Shown here: piece by piece, positions 1 through 7,405 of the stretch
Layout: each line of letters opens with the position of its first letter
Numbering within the stretch: the first letter of the stretch is position 1
DNA from: Bacilli bacterium
Lineage (GTDB): Bacteria > Bacillota > Bacilli > Alicyclobacillales > SLC66
DNA: 33,286 bases
NCBI GenBank assembly: GCA_013044175.1
Contig: JABEUY010000060.1
Coordinates: 1 to 33,286 of the forward strand
Direction of reading: 5' to 3'
Position numbers and translations under genes: made by a program
Notes under the pieces: generated by a model
Told to the model about the DNA's origin: nothing
The model's input: only the letters and a program-made list of their open reading frames with translations
Databases searched by the model: none

Positions 1-171
1 TATTGAAAATTTTAGATTCAATCTATCCGCTAGACTGAGGATTGATTTTCGCAATGATGATAAAATTTTAAATGGAGCATGTTCCTTTTTTAGTAATTGA
101 AAAAATTCAATAGGATGAAGCTATTGAACGCAGATGCGCTTCTGGAAGAAACACTTATGAGCGGATTATAA

Positions 172-444
172 GCAGAAGATTTGGAACTAAACGCGCAGGA
201 GATTGGCGCATTGTACCGCAAATGCTGGCAGATCGAACTGTTTTTCAAGTGGATCAAACAGCATCTGGTCATCAAGCGGTTTTACGGGACCAGCAAGTGG
301 GCGGTTTACAATCAACTGTGGTTGGCACTGATCACGTATGGGTTACTTGTCAAGCTCAGACAACGGGCAGGATGCAAGAAACGACCTGACCACCCGCTGT
401 ACTTGCGGATAATCAGGTCGTTAAAAATAAGGAAAACAGCATAG
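172..444 (+). pseudogene. IS4-family transposase, C-terminal fragment
   Basis: This is the C-terminal part of a DDE transposase of the IS4 type. It reads ELNAQEIGALYRKCWQIE and continues into LFFKWIKQH, the region that carries the last catalytic Glu and the YREK signature (Y-x2-R-x3-E-x6-K). An in-frame stop lies at 169-171 and no N-terminal transposase sequence precedes it, so the gene is cut off. The signature Arg is replaced by Cys (TGC where CGC is expected), which fits decay after loss of function. The reading frame ends at 444 shortly after the family's conserved C-terminal hydrophobic stretch (QLWLALITYGLLVKLRQ). The element ends were not recognised. The family call is secure; the exact subgroup is not. 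Confidence 0.8.
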
Positions 445-626
445 AAACATCGCTAGCCCTACCTCTCAAGCGATCATACGGTTCCAAAGACCGAGCCTGT
501 TTGATTCAGTTACTGCACGAGTTATGAATGGGGAATGGGTATATGAGCAATACCAGCAATCAACATCGTAATTCCCTAGGTAATTATTCTATAACATTAT
601 ACTTGATTTGTCAAATTTCCTATGCA

Positions 627-1277
627 TTAGCTTGTGAATGGTGAGATGTAAAGTAAAATACTGAAGTATTGAAGGACGGTTCCAGCGATTACAAAGAGAT
701 GCCAAACGGCATGGTGGTAGGGAAATCCTCGCCATACATAAAATACAGCACCAACAGTATAACAAATGCCACCTATAAAAAGTAATGAGATGCCATTACG
801 AGAAAGATGCGTTGTGATTTCTGGCCAGCCAATCACAACGAGCCATCCCATTAAAACGTAAAGCAATGTCGAGGTTATCATGAATTTTTTTGTGAGGAAA
901 GCCTTAAATACAATTCCTCCTACAGCAAGTACCCACACAATTCCTAGTAAGACCCAACCTAAACGACCACGAATTAAAAAAATCGAGATTGGGGTGAATG
1001 TTCCTGCGATAAAGAAATAGATGGATGCATGGTCAAAAATCTCGAAGATATCTTTGGCTTTACCTTTAGGTAGAGCATGAACTAAAGTGGAAGAGAGATA
1101 GACAAGGAACATGGAAAAGCCAAATAATAAAATACTGATTGCATACCATGCATTATGATCCATTGCAGAGGCAATGATCAGAAAAACTAAGGCGATAAGA
1201 CTCATTACTGCCCCAATGCCATGCGTGACAGCATTGGCGATTTCTTCGCCTTTAGAAAAACCATGAGTTTGGGCCAT
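627..1277 (-). CDS. Hemolysin III / PAQR-family membrane protein
   Basis: A 216-residue membrane protein of the hemolysin III (YqfA/PAQR) family with about seven hydrophobic segments. The family's polar residues are present: E/N/TH in the first segment (GEEIANAVTHGIGA), the S-T-L-V-H motif, the DHASIYFFIAGTFTP segment, and the closing H-x3-H (YHHAVWH). These build a zinc site in related PAQR receptors. Despite the name, a haemolytic role is rarely shown; a membrane stress or lipid-linked hydrolase role is more usual. I chose the ATG at 1277 over an upstream in-frame ATG at 1325 because GGAGAA lies seven bases before it and the family normally begins near this point. It stands alone, flanked by decayed mobile DNA. 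Confidence 0.88.
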   Translation of the reverse strand: MAQTHGFSKGEEIANAVTHGIGAVMSLIALVFLIIASAMDHNAWYAISILLFGFSMFLVYLSSTLVHALPKGKAKDIFEIFDHASIYFFIAGTFTPISIFLIRGRLGWVLLGIVWVLAVGGIVFKAFLTKKFMITSTLLYVLMGWLVVIGWPEITTHLSRNGISLLFIGGICYTVGAVFYVWRGFPYHHAVWHLFVIAGTVLQYFSILLYISPFTS

Positions 1278-1581
1278 AATTAGATTCTCCGATAAATAGG
1301 GATTTTGATGGTAATTGCAGTTCAATCTAGTCGCGAGGAAAAGTAGGGTAATTTGTAAGGAGAGAACGGGTACTTGTTAATCATACTCCTGTTTTTGGTA
1401 GATAGCAATTGATCGTGGTGGTATTAGGGAACAACGGATTCTTGCTATGTCGTGTATCGTCAGTAAAAAGTTCGGTACAAATCTGTTGTTCCAACAGGAA
1501 CGTGTGTCATTTGCAACGAATCAATTTCTTCTGCGCATCCCGAGATACAGGTGAATGAGAAGCAGACCAGATATGTCTTAG

Positions 1582-1827
1582 GCACTGTTTTATCACGCCA
1601 TCGGTATAAAGAGAACTGGGAAGGAGTCGGCAGAAATCCTCCATATCGCCGTTGAAGGGTCAAGTCGCAATCAAGGCATCGGGCGGAAAATGATGAATGA
1701 ACTGTTGCTGATCGAAGATATCAGTGAAATGGTTGCTGAAACAGACAAGGACGCTGTTGATTTACATCGCCGATGCGGTTTCGTTGTTTTTGGAAGCAAT
1801 GTGCATAATAACAATATTTTCTACTAA
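1582..1827 (+). pseudogene. Broken GNAT N-acetyltransferase (C-terminal part)
   Basis: Eighty-one codons without a stop encode the C-terminal half of a GNAT acetyltransferase. ILHIAVEGSSRNQGIGRKM includes the acetyl-CoA binding motif A (R/Q-x-x-G-x-G/A), and ETDKDAVDLHRRCGF is the usual motif B with its Tyr-type Arg-x-Cys-Gly-Phe loop. No start codon with a ribosome site opens this frame; it is preceded by TAG at 1579-1581, and no convincing N-terminal half can be read upstream in any frame. The gene is therefore truncated or frameshifted. The opposite-strand reading frame over the same DNA is a shadow. Substrate cannot be told. Confidence 0.75.
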
Positions 1828-1949
1828 TGGATTGAAAAGTACAATAATTTGCTCATAAAAAAGGGAAGAACTGCTTGGAGGGATAGAACATAACGCTCGA
1901 AAGTGTTCTTCTTGTGTTACGAGGATATCAATATTCCGTATATTTTATC

Positions 1950-2276
1950 TCATTTGTGAAAACTTCGTACTGCTTGGCTCACATCATCCATCAATTTCTT
2001 GAGCATGTCGAGTCGAGTTTCCATTTTCAGCATATAGGATTGAAATTGTGACGTTGTAGGGTCACCAATACTACCTGTTGATGGTTGTCGGTTTTGAATC
2101 TGTTGGAGCATGACTTGTACTGAACTTGACATCGTTTTCATGGTGCTGACTCCTGACACATGAACAAAAGCAGATGGGGTATTGGGTAGAGTCGCTGCAA
2201 AAGCAGAAGTCATTGGTGAAAATAAAGTTGCGGTGATCATCATGCTGATGATGGTGGCTTTTGTGATGCGCTTCAT
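1950..2276 (-). CDS. Small secreted protein under c-di-GMP riboswitch control
   Basis: A 108-residue protein of unknown family. It opens with a typical Gram-positive Sec signal peptide: a KR-containing start (MKRITK), a hydrophobic core, and a likely cleavage after AFA around residue 28. The mature part of about 80 residues has a Ser/Thr-rich stretch, a central GSIGDPTTS linker, and a C-terminal amphipathic helix (METRLDMLKKLMDDVSQAV) that could form a coiled coil. The ATG at 2276 is chosen because GGAGGG stands seven bases upstream; a TTG at 2291 in frame overlaps that ribosome site and is unlikely. The leader holds a cyclic-di-GMP-I riboswitch, so the protein probably belongs to the surface, biofilm or motility response. 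No cysteines, no LPXTG anchor. Confidence 0.75.
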   Translation of the reverse strand: MKRITKATIISMMITATLFSPMTSAFAATLPNTPSAFVHVSGVSTMKTMSSSVQVMLQQIQNRQPSTGSIGDPTTSQFQSYMLKMETRLDMLKKLMDDVSQAVRSFHK

Positions 2277-2317
2277 GATGGATCCCTCCAAGATTTTTCG
2301 TTTTTAAAAAAAATAAA

Positions 2318-2420
2318 ATACAACCATTTCGGCGGTTCAGCCACCATATCCGTACGAATCGGAGTTAGGTCTGGAACTTTGCGTCCCTGTCTTTCGGCAG
2401 GTTTGCTCTTATCGACTGCT
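2318..2420 (-). ncRNA. Cyclic-di-GMP-I (GEMM) riboswitch
   Basis: Read on the minus strand, the leader of the small secreted-protein gene contains the conserved GEMM-I core in order: GCAAACC, a CCTGCC-GAAA-GACAGG hairpin (GAAA tetraloop arm), GGGACGCAAAG, a CCTAA bulge, and the closing GGTGGCTGAACCGCC. These are the hallmark blocks of the class I cyclic-di-GMP aptamer. A U-rich tract follows at about 2301-2319, preceded by a short AACC/GGTT stem, so transcription-termination control is possible. The direction (on or off) cannot be read from sequence alone. Boundaries are approximate. Confidence 0.88.
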
Positions 2421-2450
2421 TGTATGATTCAGTTAATTCTTACTATTTCA

Positions 2451-2479
2451 TTTATATCACAGAATCATGTAACCGTCAA
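2451..2479 (-). promoter_or_regulatory. Sigma-A promoter of the riboswitch transcript
   Basis: On the minus strand TTGACG (2479-2474) and TATAAA (2456-2451) are separated by 17 bases. Predicted transcription start is near 2444, about 25 bases before the riboswitch core. Confidence 0.75.
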
Positions 2480-2609
2480 TTTATTTTTCGGAATGATTTT
2501 TCATAAGCAGTCACTGTGATCTGGTTTATGGTCTGGATCTACTTCGTAATGATGGTCGATTTCACGTCGATATTGGTATTAGGATCTAAGTGTATTCGCT
2601 AAGTTAGTT

Positions 2610-2681
2610 TTGAGCCACTTTTAGCTTGGTCGATCGAGCAAAAAGTGAGCGATCAAAAGGAGGATGATCCAAGTGGCTCAA
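2610..2681. repeat. 11-bp inverted repeat at the IS21-like remnant's left side
   Basis: TTGAGCCACTT at 2610-2620 and AAGTGGCTCAA at 2671-2681 are perfect inverted copies. The right arm covers the GTG start of the transposase fragment and lies just past its AGGAGG. In RNA made from outside, the two arms could pair and hide the start, as known for several insertion sequences. Whether the left arm is the actual element tip is not certain. Confidence 0.55.
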
Positions 2682-2858
2682 TTTCATCCTATCAAACTCC
2701 TCGCAAAACGAGAAAACCTTTCGCAGCGTGAAATCGCCTGCAGACTCGGGATTTCACGTATCAGCGTCATCAAATATTTTCGCACGAACACGCCAACAAC
2801 GGCCGTTCATCGTCGCAAAGTATACGGACGTCCGAGATATTTGTTTAACGTAGAGTAA
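2673..2858 (+). pseudogene. IS21-family IstA transposase, N-terminal fragment
   Basis: Sixty-one codons give the N-terminal helix-turn-helix of an IS21-type IstA transposase: IKLLAKRENLSQREIACRL followed by GISRISVIKYF. Full IstA proteins run to about 400-500 residues with a DDE domain and are followed by the ATPase helper IstB; neither is present. The frame degenerates after RRKVYGRPRY and stops. The GTG at 2673 is preferred over the ATG at 2664 because AGGAGG lies eight bases before the GTG. Only the regulator-like first domain survives, so no transposition activity is expected. Confidence 0.65.
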
Positions 2859-2909
2859 AAGTATCCGGAATCCTCATCGTCCCTTACCCGGAAAAATCGT
2901 GTGAAAATA

Positions 2910-2926
2910 CCCATGATCATCATGGG
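2910..2926. repeat. 17-bp perfect palindrome
   Basis: CCCATGAT-C-ATCATGGG is a perfect eight-base inverted repeat around one central base. It sits between the IS21-like and IS3-like remnants. It could be an operator, a recombination scar or half of an old element end; there is no T-run to make it a terminator. Confidence 0.5.
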
Positions 2927-2951
2927 GTAGATTTGATGCTAAACCTAATAG

Positions 2952-3085
2952 TGGACACAACGAATCAAGAATGTAAGAATAAGGCGATTTGAGGTGGCCT
3001 CGTGATGAAGCCATAGGACACAGAATTCAACTTGCACCCTGTTCAATGGGTTTCGGATACCGGGAAGCCGGCGAGCCATTTATGA
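2952..3085 (+). mobile_element. IS3-family remnant (left end and decayed orfA)
   Basis: TGGACACA at 2952-2959 is a typical tip of IS3/IS150-group elements. From the ATG at 3005 the frame reads MKP, a TAG stop at 3014, then DTEFNLHPVQWVSDTGKPAS. This matches the start of IS3 OrfA proteins, which usually read Y-D/E-x-E-F-K-L-x-A-V-x-x-V-x-x-x-G-K-P, here with several substitutions and stops at 3014 and 3083. The helix-turn-helix, orfB and right end are absent. The rest of 2859-3161 holds only the palindrome at 2910 and a promoter. Confidence 0.6.
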
Positions 3086-3092
3086 ATTAAGG

Positions 3093-3121
3093 TTTACAGA
3101 ATTATGAATTCGATTTATAGT
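3093..3121 (+). promoter_or_regulatory. Candidate promoter of the secreted-protein/ABC cassette
   Basis: TTTACA (3093-3098) and TATAGT (3116-3121) are 17 bases apart and end 40 bases before the regulator gene. This is the only good promoter seen upstream of the cassette. Confidence 0.55.
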
Positions 3122-3161
3122 AGTTATCATAAAATGGTAAGTATATAAAGAGGGTATTTTC

Positions 3162-3470
3162 ATGTCAATCATTGCATTGAATCCGTACTGCAAAATTGAT
3201 CTGAATAAGCGGGTCATTTGTAGACATGGGCTTTCCTATTCGTTATCGGAAATAGATTATCGCATCGTAGAATTACTTGTCAAGAATCTTGGGGAAACGG
3301 TGTGTACTCAAGATTTACTTTCATATGCATGGTCAGATTTTGACCAGCATAAAAAGGAGATTGTAAAGGTTCACATCCTAGGCATTAGGAAAAAAATAGA
3401 AACTGATTTTAGAAATCCACAACACGTAATCACGATTTTTAAGGTTGGCTATCACTTAATAAAAAAATAA
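3162..3470 (+). CDS. Stand-alone OmpR/PhoB-type winged-helix regulator
   Basis: A 102-residue DNA-binding protein that consists of a Trans_reg_C winged helix alone, without the receiver domain of a response regulator. The family's pattern is clear: a short N-terminal beta sheet, LSEIDYRIVELLVKN (helix 1), TVCTQDLLSYAW (helix 2), KEIVKVHILGIRKKIE (recognition helix) and the ITIFKVGYHL wing, normally T-x-R-G-x-G-Y. In this family the helix contacts direct repeats upstream of the target. AGAGGG precedes the ATG by about seven bases. It is the first gene of the cassette and is the natural candidate to control it; the input signal cannot be phosphorylation of its own receiver, as there is none. 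Confidence 0.82.
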   Translation: MSIIALNPYCKIDLNKRVICRHGLSYSLSEIDYRIVELLVKNLGETVCTQDLLSYAWSDFDQHKKEIVKVHILGIRKKIETDFRNPQHVITIFKVGYHLIKK

Positions 3471-3569
3471 AAGGAAAAAATAGGGTTTATGTTGGTTAAG
3501 GAAGTTAAAGGTAAGATGGGTTTGGACAGTCCGAAAACTATTTATTTAAAATTACTTAGGAGGGTTCTT

Positions 3570-3938
3570 ATGAAAAAGCGGGTATTTGGTAGTATTCTAA
3601 TACTTTCCATTTTAGTACCGGGGGTTGCTTTTGCTTCAGGAGGCGTGACATACCAGCAATTTTTTGCAGGACAAGCTTTGATAACTGCCAATATGGGAAT
3701 TTACACTTGGCAACCAACCCCTGGAGCAACATTAGACACAACATCATCGATCCCGGTAGCTCGTATTATGTCGACAATAAGTTATCGTAACACTGATGGT
3801 ACTTACGGTGCTCAAAGTACGCAATCGAGTAACTCCACGAACTCAGGAACAGCAGGTATTACAGATTCTGAAAATCATCCTGGAGCCACCACTTTTAATG
3901 GGTATTCTTACGGAGGAAGCAACTACTACAATTACTGA
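3570..3938 (+). CDS. Secreted small Tyr/Gly/Ser/Asn-rich protein, possible bacteriocin-like peptide
   Basis: A 122-residue protein with a textbook Sec signal (MKKRVFGS..., cleavage likely after VAFA near residue 24). The mature part is about 97 residues, has no cysteine, and is rich in Thr, Ser, Asn, Gly and Tyr. It ends in GYSYGGSNYYNY. I start it at ATG 3570 because AGGAGGG lies just before; an in-frame ATG at 3489 would bury the signal peptide. It is followed by a surface protein, two FtsX-like permeases and an ATPase. Position, size, Sec signal and aromatic C-terminus recall lactococcin 972-type bacteriocins, but I see no firm sequence match. Alternatives are a structural surface peptide or a signal sensed by the transporter. 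Confidence 0.7.
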   Translation: MKKRVFGSILILSILVPGVAFASGGVTYQQFFAGQALITANMGIYTWQPTPGATLDTTSSIPVARIMSTISYRNTDGTYGAQSTQSSNSTNSGTAGITDSENHPGATTFNGYSYGGSNYYNY

Positions 3939-3979
3939 TTTTTCAATTTAAATTCTTGATTTTATGGAGGAATTCACTT

Positions 3980-4972
3980 GTGCATATCATCGCTATAAAA
4001 CATAAAAAAATGGGTATCATTCTAGTCGGCATACTACTCATTCTTCTTGTTTTGTTCGTGCTTATTTTAAATAGTCCATTATTTGGTATTTATAATGTCC
4101 GGCAGTCACCCGATTTCTTGTTTCCCGGATATGGGTTATCGCTCGTACAAGTCAATGGAAATACGATATCGTCTACGTCGCTGATGACTTCTCGAAAAGC
4201 GAAAGAAATGAATCTTCAAGTTCATTTTGCTAATAACGGATTGCATGCCGATCAATTTGGCCTTCTCGTCTTTATCGATGGGCATCAAGTGTCATTTCAT
4301 AGACAAGCCGATCGTACAAGAACGATGACCATGGAGAAGTTTCAACTTGGGCTTCATGACGCTATAACGCTTCCTATCTCTCTATCACTGCCTACTAACC
4401 ACCACATCGCTCATCTTTTGTTACTTTCCGTTGTTGCTGGTCCTGATTTACATGCAGGAGATATGCAGTCTTCGAGTATATCGTATTCGGTATCCTTACA
4501 GAAACGAATCACGTATTCGGGGATTTCTCCGTTGGCTATTTCGTTACCTCTATCGAGCATCAGAACTGGGTATATGAAATATTTTGTCGGACTGCTCATC
4601 AATCAAGTGGGATCTTTCGACCGTTATAATTCCACGTTAATGCCGCCTCTTTTGTTGACGACGCGTCCGAATGAACCAATCAAACTATATGCTCATGTTG
4701 GTGGGTTTCCTTATTCATCCAATTATTATCTTTTCTATATGGTAGGTTGGCATGAACATAATTTCCAACAATCGATCGCATCATTACAGTTTCATTTGAA
4801 TAAGGGTGAAGCAACGGTGATACCTTTTACCTTCAAGGCACCTCAAAAGACAGGAACCTACGAAGTGACTGGGTTCGTGGTTCCGACAACAACGTATGGT
4901 ACAAAAAATATTCCAGTAGGGCCGGTCGTGACGTCATATCGCTTTAGTTTACAAGTGGGGAGTACAAAGTAG
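3980..4972 (+). CDS. Single-pass membrane protein with large extracellular domain
   Basis: A 330-residue protein of no recognised family. A short Lys-rich cytoplasmic tail is followed by one strong transmembrane helix (about residues 13-32), then an extracellular part of nearly 300 residues. That part is rich in beta-prone stretches (LQVHFANNGLHADQFGLLVF, the PVGPVV and FSLQV strands at the end), suggesting one or two immunoglobulin-like folds. The GTG at 3980 is chosen because GGAGG lies nine bases upstream. It ends one base before the next gene's ATG, so the two are co-translated. Its place between the secreted protein and the permeases suggests a receptor, adaptor or immunity component. 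That role is inference from context only. Confidence 0.75.
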   Translation: MHIIAIKHKKMGIILVGILLILLVLFVLILNSPLFGIYNVRQSPDFLFPGYGLSLVQVNGNTISSTSLMTSRKAKEMNLQVHFANNGLHADQFGLLVFIDGHQVSFHRQADRTRTMTMEKFQLGLHDAITLPISLSLPTNHHIAHLLLLSVVAGPDLHAGDMQSSSISYSVSLQKRITYSGISPLAISLPLSSIRTGYMKYFVGLLINQVGSFDRYNSTLMPPLLLTTRPNEPIKLYAHVGGFPYSSNYYLFYMVGWHEHNFQQSIASLQFHLNKGEATVIPFTFKAPQKTGTYEVTGFVVPTTTYGTKNIPVGPVVTSYRFSLQVGSTK

Positions 4973-4973
4973 C

Positions 4974-6044
4974 ATGAATCTATGGAGGAAAATAAGGTAT
5001 TATCCTTTAGCGACGATGGTGCTCTTTCTTGGTTTTACTTTCGGAATCACGTTTTCTTCGCTAGGGATTGCAGGTATTTTTGCTCATCAAACTATAACGA
5101 CGCCTACTATGCCAATCAATAACGCAAGAATTGTTAGTTTTACAAGTCAAAGACCCTTTAGTCTTGCCGAACTCTTTCAAATCCTAAAGAGAGATGGCAT
5201 GGGGGGAGAATATCTATTTCAATTCACTACTTCGTTACAATTTCATCAGGGTGAGGTTTCAAAACGAGGTGTTGTTGATGCAATTTTTGTCCAGGGGCCT
5301 TTACTTTGGCAACCACCTCTTCAAGGCAAGGTCATGAAACAAGTCTTCCAATCGAACGCTTTGCGTCACCAAATATTCCTTCCTTCCTCTGTTCTTCGTG
5401 CTTCTGCGAAAATCAATCTGTGGGGCAGAGATTATTCGGTTATCGGGTATTTGAATGCACAACAGTTTAATTTTCCTTTAGTATCCGTTTCGCAAATTCC
5501 TCATTATGTTCTCGATCGAAAGGTTTATGAAGAAAGTGTTCAATTTTTCGCACAGAATCCTTATTTGTCGCAAAAAAAATTGTATCTTGGTGCACAACAC
5601 GCAGGGATCGAAGTAAGTTTTTCTCATTTTACTTCCGACGGTAATGCAGCTTCCATGGCTTCTGCAAGTTCTACCGCCGTCATTGGCGTGGTGACGTTAT
5701 TGGTATCGGTGATCAACCTGATCAATTCAGGCTTATTTTGGGTGAGTGATCGCCATCAGGAAATTGCTGTGAAACGATTGGTTGGGGCGAAACGTAGTAG
5801 CATTATCGGGATGATTCTTTTTGATTTACTTATCATCTGTCTCGTAGCTGCATTCCTTTCTTTTGCAGTCGATCTGATTCTATCTCATCTGTGGGCATGG
5901 TTTACAGGCGTGATTCTCCCATCGTTTTGGGTCATTTGGGGGATAGCTCTTGTCATAGCCATTTTCAGTGGACTCTTAGCATCATTCATACCTGTGCTAA
6001 AAGCGCTGCGCATTAGTCCATCTGAAGCACTCAAAAAATGGTGA
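4974..6044 (+). CDS. FtsX/MacB-like ABC transporter permease 1
   Basis: A 356-residue permease with the FtsX/MacB layout: one N-terminal transmembrane helix (about residues 10-33), an extracellular domain of about 200 residues, and three C-terminal helices. The FtsX core is plain: the cytoplasmic loop RHQEIAVKRLVGAKRSSI and the final PVLKALRISPSEALKKW. Such permeases move no small substrate through a pore; they couple ATP hydrolysis to work outside the membrane, or expel peptides (MacB, LolCE, BceB types). It starts one base after the preceding gene and is followed nine bases before an upstream candidate start of the second permease. It is shorter than MacB and lacks MacB's N-terminal ATPase, which is encoded separately. 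Confidence 0.88.
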   Translation: MNLWRKIRYYPLATMVLFLGFTFGITFSSLGIAGIFAHQTITTPTMPINNARIVSFTSQRPFSLAELFQILKRDGMGGEYLFQFTTSLQFHQGEVSKRGVVDAIFVQGPLLWQPPLQGKVMKQVFQSNALRHQIFLPSSVLRASAKINLWGRDYSVIGYLNAQQFNFPLVSVSQIPHYVLDRKVYEESVQFFAQNPYLSQKKLYLGAQHAGIEVSFSHFTSDGNAASMASASSTAVIGVVTLLVSVINLINSGLFWVSDRHQEIAVKRLVGAKRSSIIGMILFDLLIICLVAAFLSFAVDLILSHLWAWFTGVILPSFWVIWGIALVIAIFSGLLASFIPVLKALRISPSEALKKW

Positions 6045-6077
6045 ATGTGAAAATTGTACGAGATAGGAGATTTATAC

Positions 6078-7400
6078 ATGAGATCGGTTGCTTCTGTCGA
6101 TGTAATTAGGAAGTTACGCTCGCCAATCGCGATCGTTTGTCAATCATTGCGCCATATGGGGTTAAGTTCGATCTTGATAGTTGTTCAATTGTTCTTTGGA
6201 TTTCTTTCCTTGTTGCTTGCTATTGGTTTATTTTTTGGCATAAATTCTTTCGCTAATCAAGTGCAATTCCTCATGCCGAATAACACACTTTCCATCAATG
6301 TCGATATTTCTACTCATGCTATGGATGGAAATAGGACGTCGTATCGAAAACTTCTCGCCTTAAAACAGAAAATTGCTCAATTAAACGATGTAGCGGGAAT
6401 TGGGATGTACGATCTCAGCAGTTCCTTTGGTTTTACTCAAGCACCAGAAAATGAAGTAGGCAAATTGCCGATGAGCCAATTTTCAACGCAGCCTATTGCG
6501 TTAGTTTCGAATACGTTCGTTCAACATATGAAGGTGGCAACGCAAGGAGAACCGCTTTCGGCGATAACGCATTTTTCCCGAAAGAACAGTAAAGTGTTTC
6601 CGATTTGGGTGGGATCAGCGCTCGCCTCTCAATATCCACTTGGTACACGGTTGATTGCAATGACGTATTATACACCGCCAGTAGGCAGTACGGCTGAAGC
6701 GACCGTCGATGAGATGCCTTGCCAAGTAGTTGGCATCATCTCGTCGGATGCCGAGTTTTTTGCGAACAATGGGGCGAATCTTGGCGCATTTTCTTTGCAA
6801 TCATGCACAAATCTTATCTTGGGACCTGTGTCGATGTTTATGTGGAATAAAAAAAGTAGTGAAGCGAACTTGATTTTATCGGACAACATGCAAGTGTACC
6901 CTTTGCCAGGAAAAGAGGCTGAACTGAAAGCAAACATTTATGCGATCCTCCATCAGCGTAAAATGCATGGCATGGTTCATTCTGTCGAAGATCAACTTAA
7001 TGCATTGGCTAAACAACAAAAACCGAGTATCGTTTCGACTTTTCTTGTTGCGGTCAGTCTGCTTTCCCTGTCTGTACTTGGCCATATCTCTGTTCTTTTA
7101 TCTTCACTCATCAAAAGGCGAAAAGAGTTTGGGATTCGTTTGCTGATCGGTGCAAGAAAGGCATCGTTGTTACAATTGGTGATGGCGGAAATCTTGGGTC
7201 TGTATGTACTGGCTCTCATTTTGTCATTAGGTATTATGCTGAATCTGTCTGATTGGTTAGACAAATGGTTAGTCGTGATCAACCTACCTACAATCCTGCT
7301 CGCTGTAGGCATAACGCTTTTTCTTTCGTTACTCGCCTCCATCATCCCTTTACGACGATTATCACGACAAACCACGGTAAGGCTAATCCAAGGAGAGTGA
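6078..7400 (+). CDS. FtsX/MacB-like ABC transporter permease 2
   Basis: A 440-residue permease of the same build as the one before it: a first helix near residues 25-50, a large extracellular domain of about 250 residues, and three C-terminal helices. The core loop reads RRKEFGIRLLIGARKASLLQ and the end IPLRRLSRQTTVRLIQGE. The two permeases most likely form a heterodimer on one ATPase dimer. The ATG at 6078 is used because AGGAG stands eight bases before it; a TTG at 6054 lies upstream. The extracellular domain (LMPNNTLSINVDIS onwards) differs from that of permease 1, so the two probably have different contacts with the surface or secreted partner. Confidence 0.87.
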   Translation: MRSVASVDVIRKLRSPIAIVCQSLRHMGLSSILIVVQLFFGFLSLLLAIGLFFGINSFANQVQFLMPNNTLSINVDISTHAMDGNRTSYRKLLALKQKIAQLNDVAGIGMYDLSSSFGFTQAPENEVGKLPMSQFSTQPIALVSNTFVQHMKVATQGEPLSAITHFSRKNSKVFPIWVGSALASQYPLGTRLIAMTYYTPPVGSTAEATVDEMPCQVVGIISSDAEFFANNGANLGAFSLQSCTNLILGPVSMFMWNKKSSEANLILSDNMQVYPLPGKEAELKANIYAILHQRKMHGMVHSVEDQLNALAKQQKPSIVSTFLVAVSLLSLSVLGHISVLLSSLIKRRKEFGIRLLIGARKASLLQLVMAEILGLYVLALILSLGIMLNLSDWLDKWLVVINLPTILLAVGITLFLSLLASIIPLRRLSRQTTVRLIQGE

Positions 7401-7405
7401 GAAGA

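Noticed and set aside
90-275. 61-codon frame on the minus strand at the window start
   Set aside because: Antisense to the IS4 transposase fragment; low-complexity product.
1460-1663. 67-codon frame on the minus strand
   Set aside because: It is antisense to the broken GNAT gene, has no ribosome site and no recognisable domain.
1886-1912. Hairpin AGAACA...TGTTCT with a TTCG-type centre as terminator of the small secreted gene
   Set aside because: Stem is short, and the T-run on the minus strand is about 30 bases away.
3489-3569. N-terminal extension of the secreted small protein
   Set aside because: It would place 27 residues in front of a clean signal peptide that has its own AGGAGGG.
6992-7375. 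127-codon minus-strand frame within permease 2
   Set aside because: Shadow of a well-supported FtsX-like gene; no start signals or domain.
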